64,000 bases of DNA from Arctopsyche grandis (GCF_051622035.1 NC_135355.1:1798001-1862000), one strand, 5' to 3'; counted from the first letter of the stretch, positions 1-11,255 are shown. Notes: generated by a model from the sequence alone, not told the origin. Program-made: numbers and translations.

Positions 1-59
1 TATGTAAATAAACATTAAATATTTACATAAAAATGAAATGTATTTTGAGAAGTTGTTGC

Positions 60-690
60 ACATTATGTATGATCGAAGTCTTGAAATGGGACGATTTGTT
101 CGTGCGTTCCGAAGAAAGCGTATTCAATGCTGTAAAATTGTGGGTAAATCATGATGATGCGAACCGTAAAAATTACAGCTGATGAGATCTGTGAGGATAT
201 CCTTGCTGCCGTTCGAGGTATTTGAAATTAAATGAATGTTACAGTTTAGTGATAAAAATCGTTCGAATAATGTGTTAAGTTTTCAGTTTATCGTCGGTGA
301 AGTATTGACGCCCTGCCTTTCGTGTGCAAAATGTATTGCCACTATTAGACAAGCAATTAAAGACAAGACTGATACATCCTTCATCCCAAGAGAGACCCCT
401 CGTAGAAAAATAAAAGAATAAAAAATGGCATTGGTTGGAGGGGATCTTTTAGATGCGAGTTTTATATCACAAGTATAATATTTTTATTGGATTGTAAATT
501 AATTATTTTATTGCATAACTTGTTTTCAGGTGGAAAGCACCATCGATATATTTGACGAACTAGAGAATAATTGGACATTATCTAAAAACATTGGAATTAA
601 CAAATTTCGATTTGCGTCTGTCGTCGTGGGAGATTGTATCGTTATCATGGCGGACAGAATTCTTCAAATGAAACACATTCAAACATTTAA
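60..690 (+). pseudogene. BTB-BACK-Kelch (KLHL-like) gene, broken plus-strand copy
   Basis: KLHL proteins are usually substrate adaptors of Cullin-3 ubiquitin ligases; this copy looks non-functional. From about 72 the + strand reads a BACK-domain stretch (IEVLKWDDLFVRSEES, then VFNAVKLWVNHDDANRKN) that hits TGA at 180-182 after a small deletion relative to the partner copy at 790-1803. A later frame (about 285-419) reads the BACK-Kelch linker ending in PRETPRRKIKE, then TAA; right after it MALVGGDLLDASFISQ looks like the opening of a Kelch repeat. A TTTTCAG acceptor near 530 leads to a second Kelch-like piece (ESTIDIFDELENNWTLSKN, then INKFRFASVVVGDCIVIM). The BTB part would lie before base 1. 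Stops and the frame break favour a pseudogene; one TAA could instead fall in an unrecognised short intron. Family assignment is by motif reading only. Confidence 0.65.
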
Positions 691-789
691 ATACATTAAA
701 AAAATTAAAATATTACAAAAAGTATACTTTAAATACATTTAATGATTATTTCATGTTCAATTTATTTTAAAATAATACAAAAAAAAAAC

Positions 790-1803
790 TGCAGTCGATC
801 AAATAATCGAATCATATGGAATGACATGTGCAACCGCACGAGTTCTCTTTCAGCTTAGAGTTGTTGAAGCTTTCCAAGATTTAATTGTCTCGTCGTACTC
901 CCAAACATCATTTAAGCGATTATTTCCATCAAATTCACCTGAAAATCAAAACAATGTAACATTCATTTAATTTCAAATACCTCCAATGGCAGCAAGGATA
1001 ATCTCACGGATGTCAACAGCTTTGCCAAGTCATTTTTGCGGTTCGCATCATCATGATTTACCCACAATTTTACAGCATTGAACAAATCGTCCCATTTCAA
1101 GATTTCGATCACGTTGGAGGCCGGCAGATTGAGAAAATCTTGAGTTTTTTACAGCTGAAACAGAAGTGGAATTGAAAAATATTTAAGTGACATATTTTTT
1201 TATATAATCAACACTCACCGTCTCGAAATTTTCCATAGTCAAATACATTGCCTATTTTAATAATTCGGAATCTCCTGTTGATTTCAAAACTTCCAGACAG
1301 TTTGAAAGATCGACTATTTTAAATTGCCTTGGAATTTTCACGTCCAATCGGTTTGCTAGCTCCATTAATTTTTCGACGTGCTTTTTGTCTATACCTAAAA
1401 TTATATTTCACATAATTACATTTGAAGACCAAAATAATTGATTATCTTTGATATTTATGAACTCTAACTTATTTCGCCAGTGTAACAATACTTCAGGATT
1501 GCTTCGATGACTTCGTTGTCATAATCTGAAGAGACGTTATTCAATAGATTTTCTTTTGTCATAAAGATTTCGCTGCACGCCATTAGAACGACCAAGTGTG
1601 CGTAGAATCTGCAATTATGAAAATTATAATTAAACTGGCAGAACAATTTGGATTTTAAATAATTTTTGGATTCGAATTAAGATACTCTCGGCCTGGAGCT
1701 GCAAACATTGTGTCGCATTTTATATTTTGTTGGAAGGCCTCATACAAATACTCCACCCGTTTCGCAGCAAAATCAGACTTGGCCTTCACTACGAACATCT
1801 TGT
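790..1803 (-). pseudogene. BTB-BACK-Kelch (KLHL-like) gene, broken minus-strand copy
   Basis: On the minus strand an ATG at 1798 opens a BTB exon (EYLYEAFQQNIKCDTMF) ending near 1686 at GA|GTATCT. After a short intron the acceptor CAG at 1611-1609 continues with REFYAHLVVLMACSEIF and CYTGEIS, the BTB signature. A third exon from about 1394 reads IDKKHVEKLMELANRLDV, then meets an in-frame TAG after GDSELLK. A fourth, 1150-960, reads the BACK domain (QDFLNLPASNVIEILKWDD, FNAVKLWVNHDDANRKNDL); its expected junction also holds a TAA. Near 945-790 a Kelch-like piece (NNRLNDVWEYDETIKSWKAS) carries TGA. Domain order is right for KLHL but at least two in-frame stops are present. It lacks the VRSEES codons found in the BACK domain of the plus-strand copy. 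The two copies converge tail to tail. Confidence 0.7.
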
Positions 1804-2134
1804 TTCTAATTTTCTCTTAGATTTCTACTGAAAAACAAGATTGAAAATTAGACAATATAACTATAAGTGCTGAGCATAATAAAGTTAGACTTACCAATTA
1901 GAAAGAATAGCAGCGAATGGTTTGGAGCACTGTTGTTCTGCGGTTTTATCACGATAGATAAGGATATCTCAACCCTTTCGTTGCATCGAAACGTATATTA
2001 ATTAGTTATTGAAATTAATACAGCCTAAGAGCCGGGCCGCATTGCTCAACTCGCGAACAACTTGGTGACTTTTAAATTTTACTTGCGGGCCGCACCAAAA
2101 TACTCGGCGGGACCGCAGTTCGCCCAGGCCTGCA

Positions 2135-2591
2135 TTAAGGCAAACGTGCGGATAAAAATACAAATATATATGCCGGATCGTGTCCAGTCTGAAGTAACTG
2201 AAGTGCGTTCGACAAGTTGGTTACTGCAGTTTGTATATCTTCATAAGTCAGAGCACTCGCTGCCTACTTGCAATACTTCCGAGCTTTGGTCTTCTGATCA
2301 GGAGTCAAAGTAACGACAGCCGATGGATTGTATGCAGCGGGTACTCTTGGCCCAGCAGCTGGTGCAACGTAAGCGTGAAATCCTCCAGGATGGCTGTCAG
2401 GAATCTGCGGCACTGATGGTAGGATATTAGATGGAGGCACGATGGGTTTTGTGGGGAAGTTGAAACCAGCACTCATGGAACTGCCAGGATCGGAAGGTGG
2501 AGGAGGGTCGATCACGATGTTAGTACTCAAAGTCGGTGCTCCCACACCAGATATAGACGGAAAATCTTCATTGTCTTCTGAGGCCATCAGA
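2135..2591 (-). pseudogene. VTA1/LIP5-like C-terminal exon with an in-frame stop
   Basis: VTA1 (LIP5) activates the Vps4 ATPase of the ESCRT-III machinery at endosomes. The minus strand after a TTTTCAG acceptor (ends at 2593) reads MASEDNEDFPSISGVG, a proline-rich linker, then LTPDQKTKARKYCK, stop TAG, and in the same frame AASALTYEDIQTAVTNLSNA and LQLLQTGHDP, ending at TAA 2135-2137. The sequence around the stop is the conserved C-terminal Vta1 helix pair used for Vps4 binding and dimerisation; the TAG stands where the family usually has a tyrosine, so a single base change explains it. I see no upstream N-terminal exons up to 3 kb. It is either a decayed gene fragment or a real gene with a sequencing error at one base; the missing upstream exons favour a fragment. 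Confidence 0.7.
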
Positions 2592-2828
2592 ACTGAAAAT
2601 AAACAAATAAAATCATATAATTGATGAATTATTGTCTGATTAGCTCAAATAGAGAGGACGTTGAAAGCATGGAGCACGTTTCCATGATGATTCTTTATTT
2701 TTAGTATGATGATCAGTTATGACCAATTCTGCATCTACAATACTCATAAGGCACTGAATTGATTTTATTGCAACAAAATCAAACTTCTGGTATTTAATTT
2801 TTGAAGCAATTGACAAAATTATATAACA

Positions 2829-3480
2829 CTAGTGTTGTGCCCGTTGATTTCAACGGGTGGTTTCGAAAAGGAATTGAAACAAGAATAAAAATAAAGTTAT
2901 ACCTATATGTTATAATATAAGTATAATGTAAGGTAATTTATAGGCGCACGTGCACGTAATATTAATCGTAATAAAAAGTGGCACATTATGCACTTAGCAA
3001 TGCAACCCGTTCGAAATCATGAATAAATGTGTGTGTGTTTCTGCACCTCTAGAATCAAGAATCAAAATCGAAACGGCTAGTTTCGGAAAGAAATTGTTGC
3101 ATTGGAAATTACGAATTACGAATTACCAAGTGTTTCGTTTTGTGTATCACCGACTCCCCGAGGGCTTCGCCCCCAGCACCCTCGAAGCCTCTAGTGCCCC
3201 CAACGCCTCCGGCACCCCAACGGCTTCGCCCCCTGCGCCCCCAACGCCTCCTTTTTTTGATATTGTGACGAGGGAACTGACCATTCTAAATACCAGAATG
3301 GATCTTTCCCCAAATTTTATTATGCCATAAAAAGTAGGAAAATCCCTCACTCGTCCGTCAACAGTTATACAATTTAGCTTCCTGTCCAAAAAATACCTAA
3401 GAGTATAAATACCAAATAATGCTAGTATGCTTTTGCTAAAAATGTGCATATTATTCACTCTTCAAAAGCCGGGCCCCGGG
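2829..3480 (-). mobile_element. Helitron-like element (family H2), 3' end and GC-rich interior
   Basis: On the minus strand the left end is a perfect 8-bp stem (CCCGTTGA / TCAACGGG, loop AA), CACAACA, then CTAG followed by T. A hairpin a few bases before CTRR and a 3' T is the Helitron terminus. The 5' end is not located; the right limit is set by where the sequence changes character. The interior holds a GC-rich minisatellite (see 3160-3255). Related H2 ends occur near 35,242 and 38,950. Confidence 0.5.
3160..3255. repeat. GC-rich minisatellite (CTTCGCCCCC/GCGCCCCC type)
   Basis: Degenerate units of about 15-20 bp combine GGCTTCGCCCCC, GCACCC and CAACGCCTCC in an otherwise AT-rich stretch. 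A similar array (GCGTCTGCGCCCCCTAGG) sits at 35,030-35,110 next to Helitron-like ends. The open frame across it is a by-product of codon-sized C runs, not a gene. Confidence 0.6.
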
Positions 3481-3589
3481 TTATTTACATACCCTTTCCC
3501 CCCTCTCGTCAGGCCTGGTTGAAAATATGTATATGTACATATTATATGTATTTAATTAATGATTTTAAAATTGTAGTCAGTTTGTTAAC

Positions 3590-3758
3590 AGCTAATATAT
3601 AATTTCGAAAGATACTTTGTATGTAAGTATGTAAATATTTTTGGTTGGGTTGGTTCAAATAAAACTAATAAAAAAACGAATGAATATTTACTATTAGATT
3701 CGCCATGTTTACGCTGTTTATATTACAAATACTGAGCGAATCCGGGTAAAATAACTAG
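3590..3758 (+). mobile_element. Short Helitron-like element (family H1)
   Basis: It begins near TATATAATTTCGAAAGATAC and ends GAGCGAATCCGGGTAAAATAA-CTAG followed by T. The block CCGAGCGAAGCCGGGT before CTAG recurs (usually inverted) at 28,968, 32,585, 34,826 and 60,136, always abutting CTAG|T. It encodes no protein. Confidence 0.5.
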
Positions 3759-3759
3759 T

Positions 3760-5064
3760 TTATAATATATACGTATACATAAATACATAAATAATATCAA
3801 CACCTTACTTTTTATATTAAAATTTTATTAATGTAAATATTTCAAAATATAAAACACGAACTCAAAACTAACAAAAAATAAAATTCTCATTCTACCGACC
3901 ACTATACGCACGAACAATATTGTATTTCTTGACCAAAATAGATTGCGAATCTGAAACGAAATTAAATTGGCTACCTCAGGTCGAGTGGAGGTTGAATGCG
4001 ATATCATGTACATTTTACATAAGTCTATCCATTATAATAAACAAAAATGGATAGTCAAAATGTTTAAAATTGTAAAAATAACTGACTAAAAACGGGTCTC
4101 TAGTTATCAGCTTTGCGCTCTAAGAATATACATAGGTAATTTCCTGATTCCGAATTCATCGTTCGACTTCGATAAAATCGACGAACACCGCAAACAAAAC
4201 GGAGTTTATCTCGAATGTAACGGAAAAATGAGAGAATTTGAAACAATTTCGAATCCGAACTGAAAGTGATGTTCCGTAAAATTATTCAATCCTCGGCTAG
4301 ATGGGTATTCGATATTAGTTCGTTTCGCAAATGGCGTTTGTATTTAATGGAATCGGCGCGCCCTTTTGTGATTTATTTGTGCAGAGAGAGAGCTGACTGC
4401 TTCGTTTCCTAAACCAGAGAATTCCTATTTAAGTTTCGGGAAGTTAATTTAAGTTTCAATTGCTATTTTCGTTATCCAATACACACCTTCGCAAGTACAC
4501 GCGATATAAAATATCGCGAGGGTCCATCTATTCCGCGCGCAACTTTGGCAATAAAGGTTTTGCACACTCTTATTGGCGAAATTGCGTAATTGTGTCATGC
4601 GTTGACATGGGTTTCACCGATGGCTGATTCCGAAGCAAAAACTCTATGCCCTGAAGGCTTCGAGGGCCGCGCATCAATCAATTACAGCATCCCCGCGTCA
4701 CGCCAGAAACCATTGCTTACTCAAAAGTTGCACACTCGATAGAATGTCCCAGGGATTGCCAATCGTTATATATCGACCAATTACGTTTACAATTAATCTG
4801 TGGAAAAACATAAGAGAACGGACGTATTCATGGCAGAATTTACTCAGTAGATCTGCCATTAGTACCTTTATGTACGTGGAACGTATCGTTAGCACTAGTG
4901 TTATCCCAAGTTCCGTTTAACTTATGGGGTCATTTGTATCGTTGGTTCTTTATTCAATTAATCCTGTTTCTCATTATTAAACATTCTCATAAGAACATTT
5001 TATGATTACGGCTTCTCAATAAATTGTTTCAACAATCAAAAAAGTGAAACTAATAAGTTAATAT
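3760..5064. other. Intergenic, no gene recognised
   Basis: No convincing exon. A hAT-like terminus ACGGGTCTCTAG lies at about 4093-4105, matching the right end of the element at 37,829-38,920. An 8-bp palindrome CGCGATAT-AAA-ATATCGCG is at 4500-4518. Part of 4360-4700 is less AT-rich, without an open frame I recognise. Confidence 0.6.
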
Positions 5065-5420
5065 TGTTGCGTAGAGTTGGGTGGAGGATCCAAGTAAAAG
5101 GCCAAAGTCGCTTCACAGTATTTATTGGTACACGCACAGCCAATGAATGCCTTGATCTCGCCTAAGTACCCGTTTATAAATGACAGGTTTATAAATGACC
5201 CTGCATCTTCGACGTCCGGTTACTTCACTATTGTTTAGGCATATACCCGGATATGCATTCTCACGGCACTCAGTCCCACGCTATCGCTGTCAGTTCTGAG
5301 AAGGGACCGAGTGCTGTTACTAAGCTGATTCGGTGGTCATTGTTTATCCTATTTGCACATAGCCTGGAGATAATCCTCGAAAACCAATTATAACGGTAGC
5401 TCCTTTTAGCATATGCTACA
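5065..5420 (-). mobile_element. Solo LTR (family L1), ATAT target duplication
   Basis: On the minus strand it runs from TGTAGCATATGC to CTACGCAACA-type ends and is flanked by ATAT at 5061-5064 and 5421-5424. It matches the LTRs at 20,530-21,246 and 51,821-52,201. No internal retrotransposon sequence is next to it, so it is a solo LTR left after LTR-LTR recombination. Confidence 0.75.
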
Positions 5421-5424
5421 ATAT

Positions 5425-7640
5425 TTTATGAAAAAAAAAAATTGGTTACTTCATCGCGCTTAATACATTTCTCTTCCTTTCTCTCATTCATTCCATGATC
5501 ACGCTAAGTTGTTTAATGCCGTATTCTTCAAATTAGATTTTGTCTATGAAACTACAAAAGGCCTACCTTTCTTCATTTGAATTTGAAGATTAATTTAATT
5601 CATTTTAATGAATATTTATTAAAATATAGTAAGTACAGCTGTAGATTTTACATTGCCAGAAAATAAGATAAGTTTGGTAACGTTGAAATTATCTGCAATG
5701 TATGTACATATGTATGTAAATTAAAAAAAAGCAAAAGTCCTAAAATTGATATTAGAGGTACTCCTTAATGAGGTATTTTTATTCATCGTATCTGTATTTT
5801 ACGTAATTATTGGGATGTGTCAATATAAACTTCAGCAATACATATACATATATGTAAATTTTATTCCTTTTTTTAAGTAATTTTTATTACAATAAAAAAT
5901 ACTGAAAAAACTATTAACAGTTTGGGGACAATTTAAATATTTTTTAATTCACATTTATAAAATTCGTGTGAATTAAAAAATATATTTTATCATTTAAAAA
6001 TATAAATGTACAATTTAAAAATATTTTCTAATTTATTAAAGAAAAAATGATAATAGAAAATAATTTGATAAGATTATAAAACATTGTGTTGCTTTAGTAT
6101 AAATATGTACACTTAAAGAAGTAAAATAAGATATTAGACTAAAACTCTTTAATAAATAAATTAATGCAGGCATTTGATAAGTTACTTATATAACAGAAAA
6201 CTATAAAGCAACCAAAAATTAATGAAAAGCATCCTATATTCACTTTCGTGACGTTGCCATATATCCCGAGCGTTATTTATTTATTTATTTACATATAATT
6301 ATACAAAAGATAAACCATTTATAAAATGATAAACCAGTTATAATGACCAAGTACCATATTTTTCAAATTTCATTTCATATTTTTTAAATGCGCACTTTTT
6401 AATTATTAAATGATCACATTTTTTTTATTTCATACTACAAATAAAATATTGCTCAATGTTATATTTTTATTTAACAGAAATATATTTATTTAATGCGCAA
6501 TTCCTTTTATTATAATTCGCAAATGATTGGTGCAAATTTATTTTTTCTAAATGCGCTATTAAATCGTAGGTACCCAAATAAAGTTTGCATAAAAAATAAA
6601 GTTTTATGGTTTCACTAAAATATTATCACTGATGTGACGGAATTAACCGGAATCGACAAGGTATGGTGTTGCTATAAAAAAATGAGCTCGTTCGAGCACT
6701 TTGTTGTATTGCGTGCTGGATTCACTTTAACTTTATAAATACAGCTTTAGCGTCATCTTTCTGACAGGAAATAACCTAGCGACGTTAGAGACTCGTAATA
6801 AAATTGCTTCTATAAAATCTCGTGACAATTTTATCGACTTTAAAGGGCACACCACACGACAGCGAACCACTTTGCCATTGAAGCTAATATATAAAGTAGA
6901 TGGCAGTAGGAGGGAAGAGAGAAAGAGAGAGGAAGTGCACAAGAAACGATTATCTCTCGACAAAGCAAAACAAACACAATAAAGCTTGTGAGGATGCTCG
7001 TGGCGAGACAACTATAAGAAAAGGGAGTTGTATAGCTGAAAACCTTATTTCCTTTTCGCAGAAACTACCGGCGAGGAGCGGCCAAAGATAAAAGGCTTAT
7101 TTCGACAGCGCTATTTATTCCCACCGACAATTTATAAATCACATGTCAAAGATTCAACAGAATCCGTACGTATTGGGGGTCTAATAAACTAATGGGGGGG
7201 AGGTGGAGTGGGTGGAGCAGTACATACGTAAGTAGTTGTGGGGTAATTTAGGCGATGGGAATGATCTTTTCAATTTGGTCCCGATCACTGAAGGTTTCGG
7301 TGATACTTAACCTTTTCACGGATAAATGAATATCCGAGGGATGTGCAGATAACTTCACGTCGTCGTCGTCGTCGTCCCCGAACTCCGACAGATAGAGCAA
7401 GTTTTAATTGGATAGCTTTTGGCCTGCACGCTATGAGTACCTACACCACTTCCCAGTTCGAGTTGATTAGTCTACATCCAGAGGTTCTAAACACTCATCT
7501 TCTTCGATTCTTGAGACGTTTAAATCCTCGTCTAGCTACATATGTTAAACTTAAATGTCTATTTGTCAGTTATACCGAAAGTCATCTATCGATAACGTCT
7601 TGGCTCATTCTGTCGTAACCGAATATATGTAATTTCAGAA
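5425..7640. other. AT-rich intergenic, no gene recognised
   Basis: Very AT-rich between 5,600 and 6,650, with runs such as (ATTT)n near 6272-6288. Around 6,750-7,400 the composition is more balanced, with GA-rich (6910-6935) and CGTCGT (7360-7375) runs. None of the open frames shows a domain, splice sites or codon bias that I can support. Confidence 0.6.
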
Positions 7641-8560
7641 TTTTAATATTTAACTAAACTAAAAATAAATGACAAAAACATTGAACTAGTGCATCAATAT
7701 AAATATTTAGGATGCTGGTTGAACGACCAATGGGACCATTCACAAGAGATTAAAATCAGAATAGAGATGGCGCGAAACGCTTTCTTCAAGATGCGTGATC
7801 TCCTCTGCAATAGAGATTTCAATCTTGACCTAAGGATGAGAATTCTACACTGCTACGTTCTATCAGTACTTCTTTATGGGGTCGAATCCTGGACCATGAC
7901 TCAAGCTACAGAGAAAAAGCTGGCAGCATTTGAAATGTGGTGTTTCAGGAGAATGTTGAGGATTCCCTGGGTGGACAGAGTCCGAAATGAAGAAGTATTG
8001 AAACGAATGAAAAGAAAACGAGAGTTACATCATGTTCAGTCATAAAAATTTAACTGGCTTTCACGCCTCGTTAAATTTGGTTTCTTTATTCGAATACAAA
8101 AATATATACACACAAGAGTGAAAGAGAAACCTCAGCAACACTTGAAAAAAAACGAGATGCAAATATGTCGAACAATGAGAGAGGTAGAGTATTTTGAGTG
8201 ATTGGACGTGTCAAACCGTACGAGTACGGCCATACTCTGGCGGGGCCATTTTACTTTTCCCGTAACCGTACGGTCGTACTCCTGAAAGGGTTAAGCGTCG
8301 TGAAGCGCAGAAAACTCGAATACCTGGGTCATGTGATGAGAAATCCGAAATATGAAATCATACAGCTCATATTGCAGGGGAAAGTACAAGGGAAAAGAAG
8401 CGTTGGTAGAAGACGCATCTCATGGATGGGCAATCTCCGTGGATGTTACCAATGTGACTCCACAACACTTTTCAGGGCAACCATGGATAGAGAGAAGATA
8501 TACATATGTCATGATATCCAACCTCCTACGAGGATAGGAATAAAAAAGAAGAAGAAGAAT
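7640..8560 (+). mobile_element. Non-LTR retrotransposon (LINE) 3' portion, broken
   Basis: The + frame from about 7650 to 8045 reads the region after the catalytic core of a LINE reverse transcriptase: HQYKYLGCWLNDQ, IRIEMARNAFFKMRDLL, LHCYVLSVLLYGVESWTMT, FEMWCFRRMLRIPWVDRVRN. After an insertion at 8054-8290 it resumes in shifted frames with RKLEYLGHVMRNPKYEII, GKRSVGRRRISWMGNLR and, in another frame, VMISNLLRG. This order is typical of RTE-like insect LINEs annotated as endonuclease-reverse transcriptase. The catalytic FADD box and the endonuclease are absent, so the copy is 5'-truncated, frameshifted and dead. Confidence 0.85.
8054..8290. mobile_element. Candidate TTAA-flanked insertion inside the LINE
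   Basis: The LINE frame is interrupted between HH and KRRE. The insert is bounded by TTAA at 8050-8053 and 8291-8294 with weakly similar ends (CTGGCTTTCACG / CCCTTTCAGG read inward). It also carries two copies of a CCGTACG-centred motif. A non-autonomous piggyBac-type element would fit, but the termini are poor. Confidence 0.35.
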
Positions 8561-8577
8561 AATTAACTCTAATTTTT

Positions 8578-8616
8578 ATTACATCCGTCTAGTACTAAAT
8601 ACTAGACGGATGTAAT
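8578..8616. repeat. Perfect 17-bp palindrome next to a transposon end
   Basis: The arms ATTACATCCGTCTAGTA and TACTAGACGGATGTAAT are exact reverse complements around a 5-base loop. The palindrome ends seven bases before the CACTG element at 8623. Confidence 0.85.
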
Positions 8617-8622
8617 GAATAA

Positions 8623-9122
8623 CACTGTTCGACAAAAGACGACTTTTTTATTGGTTCAGAGATGAGATATGACTTTTCTTATAGATCTATGCCCAGTGAA
8701 CACGAATCTGGTAATAAAAAATGTTGATTGGCTCGAGATTCGGAGATATGTGTTTTTTTAAATCGCTCGATTTTTCTACACTATCCCAATAAACATGTTT
8801 CAGTAGAAAATACTCGATATAAAACAGTGGGGAAAAAATCCCAAGTGAAAATACGTACTTTTGACTTTTGATTTGAACTGGACGACTAATTATAGAGATT
8901 TGAAAGCTGAAAAGTACTACAAATGAAAGATAAAATACCTGACTATAAATTTCAATATTCATTTTGAACAGGAAATTGACAGATTCGCGATTTATAAAAC
9001 TCATACATATCCGAATCTCGAGCCAATCAACATTTTTTATTACCAGATCCGTATTAAATGGGCATATATTTATAAAAAAAAGTCATATCTCGTCTCTGAA
9101 CCATTTTTCGTGTCAAACAGTG
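8623..9122. mobile_element. CACTG-ended non-autonomous DNA transposon, complete, TAA target
   Basis: It starts CACTGTTCGACAAA and ends TGTCAAACAGTG, flanked by TAA at 8620-8622 and 9123-9125. Terminal inverted repeats reach about 140 bp (GGTTCAGAGATGAGATATG ... CCGAATCTCGAGCCAATC on the inner side). CACTR ends with a 3-bp duplication suggest the CMC (CACTA/EnSpm-like) group; TAA also fits PIF-Harbinger. Other copies are at 33,360, 40,880, 46,913 and 62,075. It codes for no protein. Confidence 0.75.
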
Positions 9123-9234
9123 TAATCAGCGTTGTTTAAAACGCCCTGGCTCGGAGCCCTACCTAAAACCATGTGCGGTCCTAGTTAAAGTACTAAATTT
9201 GATAGGTCTGTATTGTAAGTATATATGTATAATA

Positions 9235-9530
9235 TGTATGTGCATAGTAACATAGATCAATGGTCACGGGTTCTATCCCGTATGCTGTTGACCAGACCTT
9301 GGATATGAGACTCCAAGGTCGATCGTTTCCTATACATAGTTTGCTAATTTATATGATCTCATTGAAACGGTTCCAACAAATTGGCAGCCCTGTCCCATCT
9401 CTTTCGCAAATATTCAAGTTATTCAACATCTCGATTTTCGCTGATTAGAAAATGCTGCAAAAACTTTAACCATAGACTGTCAATCGTTTGACCATAGATT
9501 TCAAGTTTAATAAATACCTGTTTAAATAAT
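9235..9530 (+). mobile_element. tRNA-derived SINE, family 2
   Basis: A tRNA-like head (ACATAGATCAATGGTCACGG, with a GGTTCTATCCC B-box-like motif) is followed by the shared body CCAGACCTTGGATATGAGAC ... GATCGTTTCC ... TTGAAACGGTTCCAACAAAT. Sister copies are at 26,556, 53,597 and 59,603. Confidence 0.7.
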
Positions 9531-10670
9531 TCTTAATATGTATGTACATATATTAATAGCAATCTCTTAGACGAGTGTGCATGATTGATTGAATAACAAT
9601 AAAATAAAATGTATTGAAAACTGAAAACATCGCATAGCACACTTCTCGAAGTTAATTTAGCCGCTTTCATAAAGACGCGCACGAATACACAAGGCGTGCA
9701 CAGACACGCAAGCTGCTTACAAAGACAGAAAGCGGCGCGTGTCTTATGTTTCAACGCCTAGAAACGAACAAGATAGTCAAGCAAATAGATACAAAGTATG
9801 CAACTGATGTGAGGAACTGTATAAATGCTGTTTTTTTTATAATAGAAGAAATTGGGAACTTAATAATGATTTTACAGATAAGCTAAAGGGTTTCCACCTT
9901 CGGGGAGAAGATTCATGAAGTACGAAACTAATTTTAATAGAGACAATGTTTTCTCTACAAGGTGGAGAATACACACAAAGTGCACACGGGAAACATGGAT
10001 ACACAAGGCACATGCCGACATGAACATGGCGTTTCATCAAGTTCCACAAAAGATTCTAGATGTGAATTTGAGCTCAAAAATTACCTGGCAAATATGTGAG
10101 ATTTTTACCGTGCAAAATTTGACATGGAATCTTTCACAACCGAGGTGCGGATATCATCGAGCAGACATTAAGCCGATATAAACGGCCGTATGCAAATGTA
10201 AACGTCGGAATTGAACGCGTTAAAAGCTTTTTGAAATATATAATAAGGATAATAATGTAATCGGGTGAGAGGGAGGTCGCGTATTCTGCACACGTTTCCT
10301 TTTCTTTTGGCACACACACAACACTTACAATGGAATCCTGAAAGTTCCAAAGAAACATTACGCAAGTTCGTGAACCGACTCCAAAAGTTAATATGTCTCA
10401 TTATTTATACGAAACTGATTGTCTCACAATAGGTACATACTCGTACGTATACAGATATTGTACCGGGATTAAGTATCCGGCTTTCACCAGATTTACACAA
10501 TTGGTTCCATGAAATATGCAGATTATTATAGAATTATTTGATCAGCTTTTTCAAATATTTATTTTAAAAAAATAACTTGTTACTACAAAAGTTGAACAAA
10601 AGATTCGCAATCCTTTCATTTTACGATACAAACTATGTCAAAAATGTTGATCAAGAATGATTTTAATGGG
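9531..10670. other. Intergenic, no gene recognised
   Basis: A repeated tail at 9555-9615 (TTAGACGAGTGTGCATGATT) also occurs at 32,940 and at the piggyBac target site at 56,350. The rest, including overlapping short open frames at 9,837-10,401, shows no domain or splice pattern. Confidence 0.55.
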
Positions 10671-10673
10671 CGC

Positions 10674-10795
10674 CGTCACAAAAACCGCGCGGGACAAAAT
10701 TGCGGGAACAAAATCGCTTGGATGAATTGCGCGATTTTGTCGCTGCACAATTTCGTCCAATTGATTTTGTCCCGCGCGGTTTTTTCGAGACGTCA
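10674..10795. repeat. Foldback built of GACAAAAYCGCGC units
   Basis: The left arm (CACAAAAACCGCGCGGGACA) and right arm (TGTCCCGCGCGGTTTTTTCG) are inverted copies; between them lie further CGACAAAATCGC-type units. It is the smallest member of the family also seen at 11,195, 22,850 and 24,990. Confidence 0.75.
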
Positions 10796-11194
10796 TCTTA
10801 TTGATAAAATTAGATTTTGATTGAAAAAGTCTCCTACTAAGAGTTGATTCGACTCTTGTTAAACGAATTATAGAAGTTCTATTCCCGTTTTTATTAAAAC
10901 ATTTATACTAATCAGGATCTTCAGCTCTAGTAACAATAACTCTTATAGAAATCTAAAACATGTATGTATGTATGTATGTCTAAGATAACATACGAACGTG
11001 TTTCCTTGTCAAATAACACATCGTAGTAAAATGTTCTTAATCAAAATAAATAAATATGCATGATTTAATAAATATATACATATGTTCATACATACATATG
11101 TACATTATGTTTTTTATTTATGTAATTTAATTTGATGCAATTTAAATATTATTTTGAAAGGAGATCCGTGACTTTTAATTTATTGAAGAATAGG

Positions 11195-11255
11195 TGGCAC
11201 CCTAACAAAGCCACGCACGACAATGCCGCGCCGACAAAACTGCGCACGACAGTTC
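11195..11255. repeat. GACAA/CGCGC minisatellite, single array
   Basis: Three consecutive units (CGACAATGCCGCGC, CGACAAAACTGCGCA, CGACAGTTCCGG) with about 15-nt spacing. I see no mirrored partner close by, so this may be one end of a decayed element. Confidence 0.55.

Noticed and set aside
2035..2100. Third copy of the GGGCCGGGCCGCACC MITE
   Set aside because: GAGCCGGGCCGCATTGC after TAA is similar for about 15 bases only, with no inverted partner end.
3019..3330. Proline-rich 103-codon frame
   Set aside because: It is the reading of the GC-rich minisatellite inside a Helitron-like element.
8687..9004. Recurring open frames with VFYLSFVVLFSFQISI (also 33,664, 47,278, 62,176)
   Set aside because: They are the antisense reading of the CACTG-family core; the copies have different frames and starts and no known domain.
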